Of a DNA stretch of 64,000 nucleotides, positions 38,038 to 50,500 are shown piece by piece; position 1 is the first letter of the stretch, and every line of letters begins with the position of its first letter. A program made the position numbers and the translations under genes. The DNA comes from Serinus canaria (lineage: Eukaryota; Chordata; Aves; Passeriformes; Fringillidae): assembly GCF_022539315.1 (NCBI RefSeq), contig NC_066316.1, forward strand, positions 11,153,108 through 11,217,107, in the 5' to 3' direction. The notes under the pieces were generated by a model. It did no database searches. It was not told the DNA's origin and worked only from the letters and a program-made list of their open reading frames with translations.

Positions 38038-38211
38038 GTGATTTGTATATTGGAGGAGTGGCCAAAGAAATGTTTAAATCCTTGCCCAAGCTGGTGCATG
38101 CAAAGGAGGGGTTCCAAGGCTGCCTTGCATCAGTTGACTTGAATGGACGGCTCCCTGATCTCATCTCAGATGCTCTCTTCTGCAATGGGCAAATAGAAAG
38201 AGGATGTGAAG
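38038..38211 (+). CDS. NRXN1: NRXN1 exon: C-terminal part of LNS5
   Basis: This is a 174-bp symmetric phase 1-1 exon between TGACCAG and the donor GTATTA. It encodes [20 protein letters not shown], then [20 protein letters not shown] and [23 protein letters not shown] is the usual strand before the domain end. [14 protein letters not shown] is the conserved closing motif of LNS domains, with a cysteine that pairs with one in the [10 protein letters not shown] tail. Against remembered mammalian NRXN1 the visible change is KEMFKS for KETYKS; the rest appears identical. The segment completes LNS5 and leads directly into EGF-C. Its donor (GAAG|GTATTA) is weaker than consensus at +5. Reading through it stays open to a stop near 38366. 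Confidence 0.97.
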
Positions 38212-41200
38212 GTATTAAATATGCTGGTTTTGTTGTTTTTTTGGGGGGGTTTTATACATACATATATATATATATCATAGAGAAAGTACTGTGCCAATCC
38301 TGCAGGGCTTTTTTGATATTTACACTCCATATATCAGGAGGCTATATTTTACCTGCTTCTAATTGATCTTGCTTCACCCCTTCTTACATAAAGGCTGTGT
38401 TTTTCAGTATTATGGAGACAGGCATATGCCTGCCCTAAAGCACAGAGATTAATCTGAGAACATGACTTAACTTCAGAATGTTAAATGTAGGTTCCTTACC
38501 TCCCAGTAGCAAGATTTTTTGCATGTGTTTTGTTTACTACTGATGTTTTTTAATTAATGATAACAACAGTAACAATTAACTTCAATGAAGTTCTTTATAT
38601 CTCCATAACACTCAGGCATTAGTTAATGCTGAGACATTAGCTAAGTAATTCCAATTTTAAAGCAGACATTTTTTGAGTTGGTTAATTCAAGGCTAATTTA
38701 TGAAACTTTTTAATACCAATCTTCTATCTTCTGTATTTTTGCTCACCCCTTGGATTAGTATTGATATGAGCCTTTCTATCTGAAATCAGTAACAGACAAA
38801 TATGTTTTATCTCAAAATATTATGTCCTTATTGACTCATCTGGTATATCATGAAATTTAAGTGAGGACAGAATTAGAAGAAGTGTATTTCTAATTCAGGA
38901 ATGTCAATCTCTAGCTATTTTTCCAGCTGTCATTTGATCCCACATTATTTTTGCTATGGTTTATGGAATAATTTGAATACATTTTCTGTCATTGCATATC
39001 TAATTTATTCACATAATTCTGGATTTTGTGTTTATGTTCATTTTTATATGTTCTCCCTTCTCTCAAGTGCCATTCTTCTCTGGACAGAAAAATGTGTAAA
39101 TGACATTATAAAATCTATTTCAAGTTGGCAACGTAATGATTTTGATATCAAGTTTGTTAAGTATGCAAATTGACATTGTAAAAATCTAAGGAGATCTGGG
39201 GGGTTCCTCAAGTTTAAGGAGATAAAGCTTCCTGGTGGATAAAGTCTGTCCTCTTTTGTTGTGCATTTGGACAATTGGAATATTCTTTACCTGCTACTTT
39301 AGATTGGCAATATAAGTTCTGTTGTTAGTATATAGAAACTGACACTAAAGCTACAGGAAAATAGAAGATGGGAATTTTGCATATGTCTTTCAAGTGCAAA
39401 AATATGTATTAGTTTGCCACTGAGTTTAGCAAATTATATTCTGCTTTCTGAATGGTTTTAGCAATTCCATCCCTGCACCATCCCTCCAGAGAGTCAAAGT
39501 ATGTCTTAATTCCATTATGCATTTCATAGCTTCTTTTGAAATTATGTAATTTCCTAAATGAATTTTCTGTACTTCAAAGAAATTCTGCCACAGGCCCTGG
39601 TGTGTGAGTTCACCTTTTAAACCACTGGCACAACTCAGCTATTGGTGGATTTAGTCAAGCTACCAACAATTTAATAAAGGCCATAAAGCTATTGTCCTTT
39701 TTGGTAGAGAGTGAGGTTTTTCCAACACCAAAATCACCTGACACAAGAAACTGGTCCAACCAGATGTGCTGCCTGGCTCCCAGAGAGCTGCCCCCTCAAA
39801 AGTCTTCTGCCTGCAGAAGGAAATCTTTAGCAGCATGGAATGAAATATCCCCTTCCAACCTTTCTGCTTAATCTTGCAAGTTATCTCTTCCATCTCACTT
39901 GTTTACTTCAAGTCCTCATGTCTGACCCATCTGTCAGTCTTCTGTTTGCAGACCATTGATTCAGATTTCCAAAAAAAGTGTTCTGCCACTTGAAAGATGA
40001 TTTAGGTCATTTGTGAATTTGGGTGCCTCCTGGAAAACCCTAGCATTCCTCCAGCTGCTCCTACCTCTGCTGCTGTGTCCAGCCAGGACTTCTCCATCCC
40101 TGCAGAGCTGAGAGTCCTGCACCAATCTCACCCTGCCACGGGATGTGTAAGCCCTGGAAGTTCTCTGAGACCTTGTGTCCAAAGAGCTCAGGACACGGCA
40201 GCAGAAGTAATTTCAGAAGTGTTAATCACCAACACTCTCAATCCCAAGGACAGCTGGCATTTGCCCAGGGTTAAGACATCAGGTTCTGCAAAATCTGTCC
40301 TGAGAAGTGAGGCACTTGGATTTGTTGTTTTTCAGATTTACAGGATTGAATTCCCCAACTTTCAGGTACATATCAAGGGGAAAAAAGCCCCAAAAAATCT
40401 TGTTCTCTCTTCTGTCAAATAGTCAAACTCTGAAGCCATAATGTACTTCTAATTAATTTTATGTGTTAGATTTTGTACTTAAAATATTTATTTTTCTCAA
40501 TAATTTGACAGTAATAAGGGCATTAATCATTTTGAGCAAGGTCACCCATGGGATTGCTGTGGCATGTTGGAAGGTTTACCTTTTGAAGCCTCAACCACAG
40601 GCAGAGAGATATCTCTATCATTGAACACGAAACATCATTTACACTTGGCAGAATCCACCTTCTTGACAAATTTTCAGTGACTAGAACAGATAGAAGCTAG
40701 CAGCTAGAAAGATAAATATGCTAACTAGCTCTAGGAATTGTTAATGACAAACCCCAAAGCCAGGTTGTGTCAACACAGTTTTCCTCCAGCCAAATCAATT
40801 GTACTTCCTTTTCCCACTTAAAATATGATACAGCCATAATTTTTATATAGTTATAGGAAAAATGCACAGTGTGTATATGTACATATAAAATGCAATTTGT
40901 GTATTGTACGAACTGCATGAAAAAATCACAATATTAACATACATGAAGATTTTAAGTGGTAAGATAAGAAATTTGTTTTAATAACATATTGTAAAACATC
41001 TATGTGTCAGTTTGTAGTGTTTATTGTGATATATAATGTGTGCAAGCCTTCATATAGGACAAATGTAAAGGAGATCCCAAACTCAGTCAATTAAAACAGC
41101 TGCAGTGAAGACTGAATAAATAAGAATATTTAAAAAATTGAATATGAAAAAAGAAAAAGTGCTAGAGAAAGGGTGTGTTACAGTGTTTTTGCTTACTACT

Positions 41201-43880
41201 TTAGTACTTCAATAAATAAATAAAAGCTGAACATATTAGGGTAAATATCATTGTATTTACCACCATTAAACAGTTTTCTGTTCTTTGAGGAAAAATAATC
41301 TTACTTCTTCTAAAAGAAATGCTTATTTGCAAGCTAGTCTTGATGGCAATTTTAGAATAATGACTAATATAGATAAGCCAAGAGTGCTAGGAATCAATTT
41401 AATACAAAAAAAAAAAAAAAAACCCTCACTTTTTTAGCAAGATTGTATTTACATTTTTTTTCTAAATATGTGATTTCACATGCACTTCCTAATGTGCCTA
41501 CAGGGTCCTTCAGTTTATGTACTTTCAAGTCCTTGTGACTTCTGCTCCACTTTTGCAAAGATGAGGAAATTCAACATTGCATAACTAAAGTGTAAATAAA
41601 TCTATGAATATATAACATTTAAACACCTACAGATATTTTCACTTCAGCTTTGTAAAGTTTCCGAGTAGCAGAGTCTGGTGAGAAAAAATTGTGTCTTGTC
41701 AGCTACGGGATTCTGTCATTATAATCCTCTGCTCAAGAAAGGGTGATGTAATGCCCAAATGTTTAAACTTCTGGGCTCAGAACTCCAAAGAAAAAGAAAT
41801 CACTATCTAATGTCTGCCTGCTGCAGTCAGCTGTAGATGGTGGTGGTAACACTATTATTCTTATTATTCTCTATTCTATTCTATTCTATTCTATTCTATT
41901 CTATTCTATTCTATTCTATTCTATTCTATTCTATTCTATTCTGTTCTATGCTTTATTTTCCTAAAGGGAGAAAATAGAAGTAATAATAATTTTGCCAAGA
42001 CAGGGATGCATTGTACCCTGCCCTCCCTCTCAGTGACTTTGGTGACTGTTCAGGCCCTGCTTCAGAGATTGAGCAATGCCTCATTTAAAGGAAGAGGCCA
42101 TGGAGCTGACTTAAATTATGTTGATATGGATTTGTTTTTTAAATACCACAATCAGAAGAAAAATCCCACACTGAGATATTTGAAGGTCTAATGGAAAAGA
42201 AGCGTTATGAGGATTTCTCTCTGGAGTGTGATTTTTAATTTATTTATGTATTCTTTGGACCATCTTTGCCCCTTTACCATCAATGACTTGCTGTGGGAAT
42301 TTCAGACAGATATTGCTGTGCCTCCCCCAAACAATTTGGAAAAACTGTATAATCCCAGAATCAAATTTTTTCTTGCAATGGAAATGTGTGTGAGAGCTCA
42401 TAGTAAACTGTGGTTCATGGTCTGTATTTCAGTCTTCATTCACCAGCCACAGAGAGAGGCCCAGAAAAAGGCAGACCCCAGAGGATGATGGTGCTAATTA
42501 TTCTTGAATTCACTGTATCTGAACATGACAAAGGGCTAGTCAGGATTCAGCCATGCATTTACTCTGTTAATGCATTCATAGCTATCCAAGGAAGGAAAAA
42601 AAAAACCCACACTTTTAATTTTCCTCCATTACATGTCATCAGCTCAATTAACCATTATATTTCTAGTAAAATACTGGCAAATTACTGCTTTCTTATTTTG
42701 GCTTGCCTGAAGATTTATGGCTATTAGCATTAATTTGTTTGCATTATATGGCATTTCTTTCTCTCTTTAACAGCAGCATGCACTTTATTCTGAATGGTTT
42801 TTTTCTGTGTTTGCTGCCATTTCAATATTGCTTACTAACATTTACTATATTTTGCTTTTTTTTATTTTGCTGACAAAGTTGCATTGATGAAAGCTGATTT
42901 GCAAGGTAGATAGCCCTGTGTGTATTAAACAAGACTGAAACCCCCCCAATGCACAGTTGGATTTCTGCAATAAATGCTCTGTACATTTCAGAACTAAAGT
43001 GTGTTATTTCATCAGTGATTTTGCCTTTCACACCTCTAAAACAATGGGCTAAATGAACCTTCATTTTCCAGCATTGCTTGCATAAAGGCTTTCAGTCTTG
43101 AATATGTTTGTATAGTGATTGCTTTAGTGCTTTGATCATTCCTTTTTGAAATTTCTTTATATTTCAGTAGTCTAGTTATGGTTCTCTAGAAATAGAGTAG
43201 CTTTGTTTTTTTCATGTGTATGTCACATTTTGGCATGCCAGTTCATTAATAGTCTGATTTTCTGCATTTCCCCTTTTAGAAGGAACCTGCATGGGATCCC
43301 TAAAGCATGTGAATCAGTTCTTGTCAGCATTCCAGACAAACAACCCCAAACTGCTCTGAATTTCAGACCTAAATCATTTAAAATAATTTGTGGGATTAAA
43401 ATAATCGCAATAGCGTAGCTTCTTTTATTGTTTCTTAAAACTTGTTTCATTTTTCTTTTTCATTATCCAGTCTTTCATATCCCAGAGTTTTGATTCCTGT
43501 GGCATCTGGCTTTGCTGTTTGAAATGCATTTACAGGAAGAAATGATGAAGTTTTTTAGACAATGTTTAGCCAGTGAATGGTCTGACCCGAGATTAACAAA
43601 TAACTGACAACAAAGTTAACATTCCCACTGTACCTGGAATAATTCTGCTTCTGTTTTGTGCAATCTTTATGTGTTTGACATAGTGATCTTACAACTAAAG
43701 CAAACCCCCCCCCTTTTTAATGTCACCTGCTGCTCCAAAACCAGTGAGTTTATGTGCGTTTGACTTGGGAACCCTTGGCTCATTTGATTTGAGATGTCGG
43801 CAGCTACTCAGTGTGACCCTCTGGGCAGTGCCTTTCTCTGGGAGATGAAGTGCAAGTCCTTTTCTGTGTGTTCTCACCAG
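38212..43880 (+). other. NRXN1: NRXN1 intron, 5.7 kb
   Basis: The donor is GTATTA and the acceptor is GTTCTCACCAG ending at 43880. It holds a short TA run (38262-38276), an A17 run (41406-41422), the CTATT microsatellite at 41871 and a C9T5 tract near 43706. Nothing protein-coding or RNA-like is recognised. Confidence 0.9.
41871..41940 (+). repeat. (CTATT)14 pentanucleotide microsatellite
   Basis: Fourteen perfect CTATT units (equivalent to ATTCT in another register) are flanked by imperfect units on both sides (ATTATTCTTATTATTCT before, CTGTTCTATG after). It is long and uninterrupted enough to be length-polymorphic. The motif resembles the avian CR1 terminal octamer ATTCTATG, but no CR1 body adjoins it. 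Confidence 0.97.
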
Positions 43881-44000
43881 GCCCCAGCACAACGTGCCAA
43901 GAGGATTCCTGTGCAAACCAGGGCGTGTGCCTTCAGCAGTGGGATGGGTTCAGCTGTGACTGCAGCATGACCTCCTTTAGTGGACCATTATGCAATGACC
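43881..44000 (+). CDS. NRXN1: NRXN1 exon: third EGF-like domain (EGF-C)
   Basis: This is a 120-bp symmetric phase 1-1 exon between TCTCACCAG and a perfect donor GTAAGT. It encodes [20 protein letters not shown] and then [19 protein letters not shown]. The six cysteines are spaced as in an EGF-like module (C-x4-C-x5-C-x8-C-x-C-x10-C). The sequence matches the EGF-C of NRXN1, which links LNS5 to LNS6 in alpha-neurexins. [14 protein letters not shown] and SFSGPLC separate it from NRXN3 (remembered as VCMQQWEGFTCDC and SYSGNQC). This is the last alpha-only exon; the following LNS6 exons are shared with beta-neurexin and are not in the window. The read-through frame past the donor stays open to a stop ending at 44158. 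Confidence 0.97.
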
Positions 44001-46599
44001 GTAAGTACATGGAAAAATGTCCCTCTGAAAACCTCAGACAACATTTGAAGCAAGTGCCTAAAGCTTTATGTTGTTTTAATATCAGATATTTAACTGGACT
44101 GGTAAACCCTGTGAAAATCTGTAAGGCTCGTGGTAAGAACAAAAAGTATGCTTTATAAATTTTGGACAATGTGCAGTATCAAACACAGGCAGAACATGGT
44201 TTTGTTGCACTTGATTCCAAGTCTAATATCCTGATGCTTACCTGTTTGATGCAGTCCCTTTCCTGCAAAAATATTTCAAATGGATTTTTCTTTTCCTGAT
44301 TGAGAACACGTTTTACATTTTGTTATCTTAATGGAGCACTATCACAAGGGCTATAATTACTGTGAAACAGTTGAGAAGGCTTATTATCTCCCTTTGTGGA
44401 TTTCTTTAGGTGACACCCTAAATATGCCAATAATAAAAGCATGCTGAGTATTTTAGTTCTTTTAGATTTCATCTGAATAACACGCAGCAACCATCTGGTC
44501 TTCCAGGAAAAGCTTAAATGTGTCAAAAATAAGGGTCCTGATTCACCAGCTTCATAATGCAGTTTTATTCCAACCTAACCTTATTGATCTAAATAGAATT
44601 ATGCAGGAGTGATGGTGGAATAATAATGGAGAACCACAATGTTCCACGGTAAATGATAAAAGTAAGCTGCTGATTTTTTGGGTTTAATTTATCACGTTTT
44701 TAATATCCAAATGTTGCACATTTTTATACCCATAAGATGATAGAATTTCTTTAAGGTATTTTTATTTCTATTTGTATACATTTATCTGAAAAAAAAGTGA
44801 CTGATAAAAGGAAGTGTTGCATAACTGCCTAGACAAATATTCTGGATTTTTCTGTCTTGTTCTGGTTCTCCACACCACAGCAAGGCATGCCATCTTGGAC
44901 AGACCCAAAACCAGCAGAATATTTATAATCTGAAAAGCTTTTAGCTCAACTTGTGTTCATCATAGGGCTAAGAAATTAACTGTATGCAAAAGCTAATAAT
45001 TTATCCCAGTGAAAGTTCCGTAGTTTGAAAACTAGGGAAAAGATGAAAGGACTCATTCTGTTTCTCTGCAGTTGCTCTTCTGGTTGAAATGAAAAGTGAT
45101 ATTGAAAAACTTTCAATGATTTGAGCAAGGGTTTGGGTTTACTTTATGTATATGAGTTTGCATTTCCCAGCAATGTACATAAATAGTCATATTGCTAAAC
45201 ATGCATTTTTAAAGTTTCTTTCCCCTACCTACCACAAGAGAAAAGTGTTTCTGTTTTGCCTTTACGTTGTTATTTCTGTTTTGTGATCTTTTGAGTTGTT
45301 TCAGAAGTAACTAAAACCAGTGAATAGAAAGTTGCAGACATAACACCTAGCAAGGGATAAACTCAGTTTATAACTTTTAGTAGTAATTGCTGTGTGGACT
45401 TAGAATATTCTGTGAATTATTTCTTCAAGTGACAGGTAATGCATAAATGTGCAAATTGATGAGCTTATTTAAGAAAGATATTTACCTGTGAATGCTCATT
45501 TATACAGTAACCTCATGGACTACATTACACACAATTGAAATATTTTACCATATGCCATGTTTGATGATGGTAAAGGAGTCCTTTTAGAAGCTGGTTGCTA
45601 AAAATACTTTATTCCTAGAAAAATCTTTTTAACTTTTTTTTTTTTTTAATCACAAGCATGAAATATAAATTTATCCTCAGTATGGATGTTTTGGAATAGA
45701 ATGCAGATTCTAACAAAAATATAATACATTTGGTTTCTGTTTTATCTTGGCTCCTTAGTTTAGTTCAGATTCCAAAAAAAAATCTGCAAAGCCCATCTAA
45801 CCAGAGAGAATTTTTGTAGTTGCAAATGTGGCAGAAAAGAGGAAAAGTGATGTCAGTGTCATCTTCATGTTCTGAGCCTGCTCTCTGCTGTGTTTGGGAA
45901 GAGCATAATGGGAAGAGAAATAATGAAATGTTACTACAGCTTCTGAAAAGTGGCCCAGGCTGCACACCACAGACTAAACTTGGTGGCACTGAAATAAGAC
46001 AAATTCCCTTCATGTGAGGAAACCTTCCAGTGACAGGTCTGGAACAGCAGCTGCTTGCTGCTGACAATGCATCCCCTTCAGGAAGGATGTAGGCACCTTC
46101 CTGAGCATCTTTCCATTGCAGATTGTGCGTGGAGCAGCACTGGCTGACAGAAGCTCAGATTTAACCCAGTGGTGCTACTCAGGCAGGCCCTTGGCTCACT
46201 TTACATGTGAATATAGTGTTTTATAGAAAATGGAATGCTTAAGGTGTCAAAATCTCATAGACAGAGATATTTTTTAGTCCCAAATCCCAGCAATTGACCA
46301 CTTAAGTGTCAGTGATAATAGGAGAAACAGTTAGAAGTACTGAGTCCCTTACCCAAGGTGATGGTATCTCTATGAAAACACAGTTAGAAAGTGTGCCATT
46401 CTTGCCAAAATGCTGGACAGATGAAGGAGGAGGGAACAAAACAGTCAGAGAAGAGGGAGTGGGTGTTCAGGTGGGTGTGTGTTGCACTCTCAGCCAGGAT
46501 TTAACCCATCACACCTCACCTCTGTTTTGTTCCACGAGTTCTTAGGGGACATATCTAAGCAGGAATTTCAGTGATAAAGTTGCTAGGGTGAGAGGGGAG

Positions 46600-47511
46600 C
46601 TGCCCAACCCCTCTGCTCAGAGCAGAATCAGATTGCACAGGTTGTCTGGGTCCTCTGAAAAGATGAAGGTTCCATAACCACTCTGGGACACCTGTCACAG
46701 TGCTCATTCACCCTCCTGGTACAAATATTTTCCTAGAGTTTAAATGATATTTCATATATTTCTGTTTGTGCCTATTGCCTCTTCTTCTGTCATTGGGCAC
46801 CACTAAGAAAAATCTGTCTTTGCCTCACTTATATCAGTTATTTCATAATATTGATGGATCCCCACTGAGCCTTCTCTTCCCCTGGCTGAGCAGCCCCTGC
46901 TTCCTCACCCTCTCTTCATAGCAGAGAGCCCTTGATGGCCTTTGTGGCCCTTTGCTGGGCAAACACAGGTTTGTTCCTGTGCTCTCGTGTTGTTCTTGCA
47001 CTGGGGAGCCCAGCACGTGGGGGCAGTGCTCCAGATGCATCTCAGTGCTGAACAGAGTGGAAGGATCACATTTCTCAACCTTTCTGCAGCATTTTAGCCC
47101 CATCTCTCACATCTCTCAATCATTCTGCAACATTTTACCACCAGAACTGGTGCTGGGCTTTTTTTGCCACAAGAGCAGGTTGCTGACCCACGTGCAACTT
47201 GCTATCAGGTTGTCCAGATCCCTCTCTGCCAAGCTGCTTTCCAGCTGGTCAAGCCCTAGCTTGTTCTGATGTGAGGGTTTACTCCTCCCCAGGTGCAGGA
47301 TTTGGCATTTTTTAGGAGGTTCTTGTCAGTGCAGTTCTCCAGCTTGTCAGCATCCCACTGAATGGCAATGCAGGCATCTGGTTGATCAACCACTCCTCCC
47401 AGCTTCCTATCCTCTGCACTCTGCAAAAATGTGCACACATTACCTTGCTGCATTTGAGCTGATGCTTTCCATGCATTTCCCACAGTAACCCCAGAGCATG
47501 AAGATCTTACA
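46600..47511 (-). mobile_element. CR1 LINE fragment, antisense, diverged
   Basis: From about 46600 the sequence follows antisense CR1 in order, with many substitutions: CCAACCCCTCTGCTCAGAGC, GTGCCTATTGCCTCTTCTTC, a CATTGGGCACCACTAAGAA stretch, TGGCCTTTGTGGCCCTTTGC, CACGTGGGGGCAGTGCTCCA, then CCCAGGTGCAGGATTTGGCA and CAACCACTCCTCCCAGCTTC. It is about 0.9 kb. It lacks the terminal octamer region and is more diverged than the copies at 15974 and 26350, so it looks older. No intact coding frame remains. Confidence 0.88.
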
Positions 47512-50500
47512 TGCATCATTCCTGGGCTTTACAGTGCAAATGTTTCACTTGTATAATTCTCTCCTCAAATTTCCAAAACAGGAGGTGTGGAGGAAATAAT
47601 GAAAGAAATGATTTCATGGAATCTGTTACAATTCGTTTCACTGTGCAAGATATTTCTTCAATTTTTGTGAAAACAGATAATTATAGCCCTTTGCCATTCA
47701 GTGTATTATTGGAGGTGAATGTGTGGAAATTAAAATGAAGTTTTGGGGTTTTTTTAAAGTTCTCTCATAATAAACACCATGTGAGGCAGATTGTTTTCTT
47801 TCCTAGTCCAAGAGTGTCCTCTGTGTGTCTGCTAGGGGAGGAGGAGAAATTTAGGGAATACACCCTGACAGAAAAAGAACTGGGTCAGCTAAGTGCAAGG
47901 CTATAATTTTAAAAGTGTAGTCAGGAACAGCAACTAAAAAAGCTTCAAATATCAGTAGTCCAGCGAGTATAAAGTACCTGTAGACCATAAGCTATCATGG
48001 TGGCAGAGGTGGGAACTTTCAGTGTGCTGCAGTGTCCTGTCTGCTGGAAGATAAACACGGCAGGACAAACTTAGACCCCAAGATGCTGTTGGGTTAATCT
48101 TTTTTTTTCTTTTGATGTGATATGGCGCTTAGAGATTCATGCTCTTTAGGTGTAATGGACAGAATTCTGTGTTACACTGATTAATGTAAAGCCTGCAGTA
48201 ATGGTTTTTCCTACATGTGGTATCACAAAGAGTCTGTACTAGAAAGATGGTTGTGGCTGTTCTTACAGATGGATGCACGGCCAGTGGGAAAATACATCAT
48301 GAACATAGTAACCATATCTAAAAGCAGGTTATGTAGTGAAAGGTGTCCTCCCAGAGAAGTAATCTTTTCTATTTATTATTTTTTTAAATAAGAATAGGGT
48401 TAAAAATTACTCTGGCACAGCAAAACAAATCTATAAGAGTTTATCTGCTTTCTATAAGTCGGCATTGGTTTTTATTCAGGCAGTCTTTCAGTACAGCCGT
48501 ATTAGTGACCATAATGGCATGTTTGTGGGAACAAACACTGCTGTTATGGCATGGAAAAGAGCAGACATAATAACATTGTCATATTGCATTAGTGCAGAAG
48601 TGTTCTGTGCCAAATTACAGGGCAGCTTCAACACTGTCTGTTACCTTAAAGGAATAATGTATTGGTGTTGTACTGAGATAACTAACACTGTCAACACTTG
48701 CACTAAAATCCACTTCTGAAGGGTTAGTGCTTCACCATGCAGTCTCTCCTGGCTATGAATTCAACATTCTCAGCCACTGTAAGTATAAGGTTCTTTTTAT
48801 TTTATTTTTACTCTTTACCAATAAAAAAATCAAATCCCCTAATTTAAATGGAGAACTCTGTCAGTGTTATAAACATGGATTCACAAAAAGTCTGATTTTT
48901 TTTTTTTTGATATTTGTTTTTATTACAGATAGACATTTCAGCTAAGACTTTACCTGTCTTTGCCAGATTAAACTTCAAGTCTTGGCTTTCCTAATCCCCT
49001 TCTGCATTGGGGGCTGAAACATGTATGTTTCCAGAAAAACAAATCCTAAGTATTTCACATTGACCACATTGAACTGTGGATATCCCTGCCTGTTGCTGAG
49101 GATATTAGAAACAAGACACTATAAGAATACATTAGTTAAATTTTATGAGAGAATTCAATATTAGAGAATTTGACATAATAACAATTTGAGAAAGAACTGA
49201 ATTTTGTCTTCACTGGGGTTTATAGAGTGTATTAAGTAATACTGAGGTACAGTTTCAACACAAAACTTCTAAGTATTGGGTCAGCATTCAGCATTAAATG
49301 AGTGGCCTTATAATACCAGCCACCTTCGCAGAAGAGCTCAGATCAAAACAAGCACATTCTCACACTAAATGAGACTGGAGTCTTATACTTTGGGAATCTG
49401 TAATTAGTGAGTATATGACAGCCCAGATGCAAGGCAGGTAATTCAGTATTGTTCACAAGCATATGTGGTTATCCTGAGGCTTGCACTGTTTCATGCTTTC
49501 AATGTGTGCACATACATGTGAAAAAAATCACTCACTATATTTATAGTACTCAAAAAATCAGAGTATTTGTTATTTTCTTTTGTATTTGCCACTGAATTTT
49601 TGCAATCTTCTGAGGTCTTGTATGGTGTTGAGGATTTGGTGGTCATTTGCCTCTCACAATGTCTTCCTTCTCCTGGGCTGCAAACCAGGGTGATACTCAC
49701 TTTGTATTATCAGTCTAATATGACAAAAAGGATGGATTTAAATCATTTTGCTGCATATATTTCCTTCTCATTTTTTAATAGGTTTAACTGGTATGGATAG
49801 TGCATCCTTGGACCTTTTGACACCTAGAATGTAAGATCTATCTTAATGCTACTTTTGTGAGCAGGATACATACAAAATAAAGAAGCTTAATTAATCCAGT
49901 GGCCAAAAGCTGAACTAACCACAATGTCCACTCTCAGTAGAACTTCCCAAAATAATATTACATATTCCTGGCTAAGACTTTGTAGCTCCTAGCTACCAAT
50001 AAACATATAACCTGCTATTAAGAAAAGGGAAGGGAAATTCCTCAAGTGTACTTTAAAATATATTTGATTTTCATCTCCAGTAGCAGAGAACGGAAAATAT
50101 TTGTCCCTGATAACATACCAGTCAAAATACTTCATATGGTTATTTTGCCACTGAGACCCACTTTGCACATGAGAAATAAATATAGCTGTGCACAAAATTA
50201 CAGTGCAGGGCAAGATGGTGGAATGAACTAATTGAGGAAATCTCAATTTGTTCAGCTTATCTTTTCTGATATCTCACTACAATGAACATCTGGAATTTCT
50301 GATGACAAATATCAGTGGCCTAATTTGTACAAAGTTCAAAGGAAGTAGGACTTTACACATGTCTTGAAAATGCAGAGAAGTTGAGGTGTTCAGGAGAATT
50401 AGAAAAGCTGTAAAAAGTGCCAGTAAAGTGTTGCCTGTGGCTGTCAACCAAGATTACTTATTTTTTGTTGATTTTAATTAGAAACCTAATCAGGATAAAT

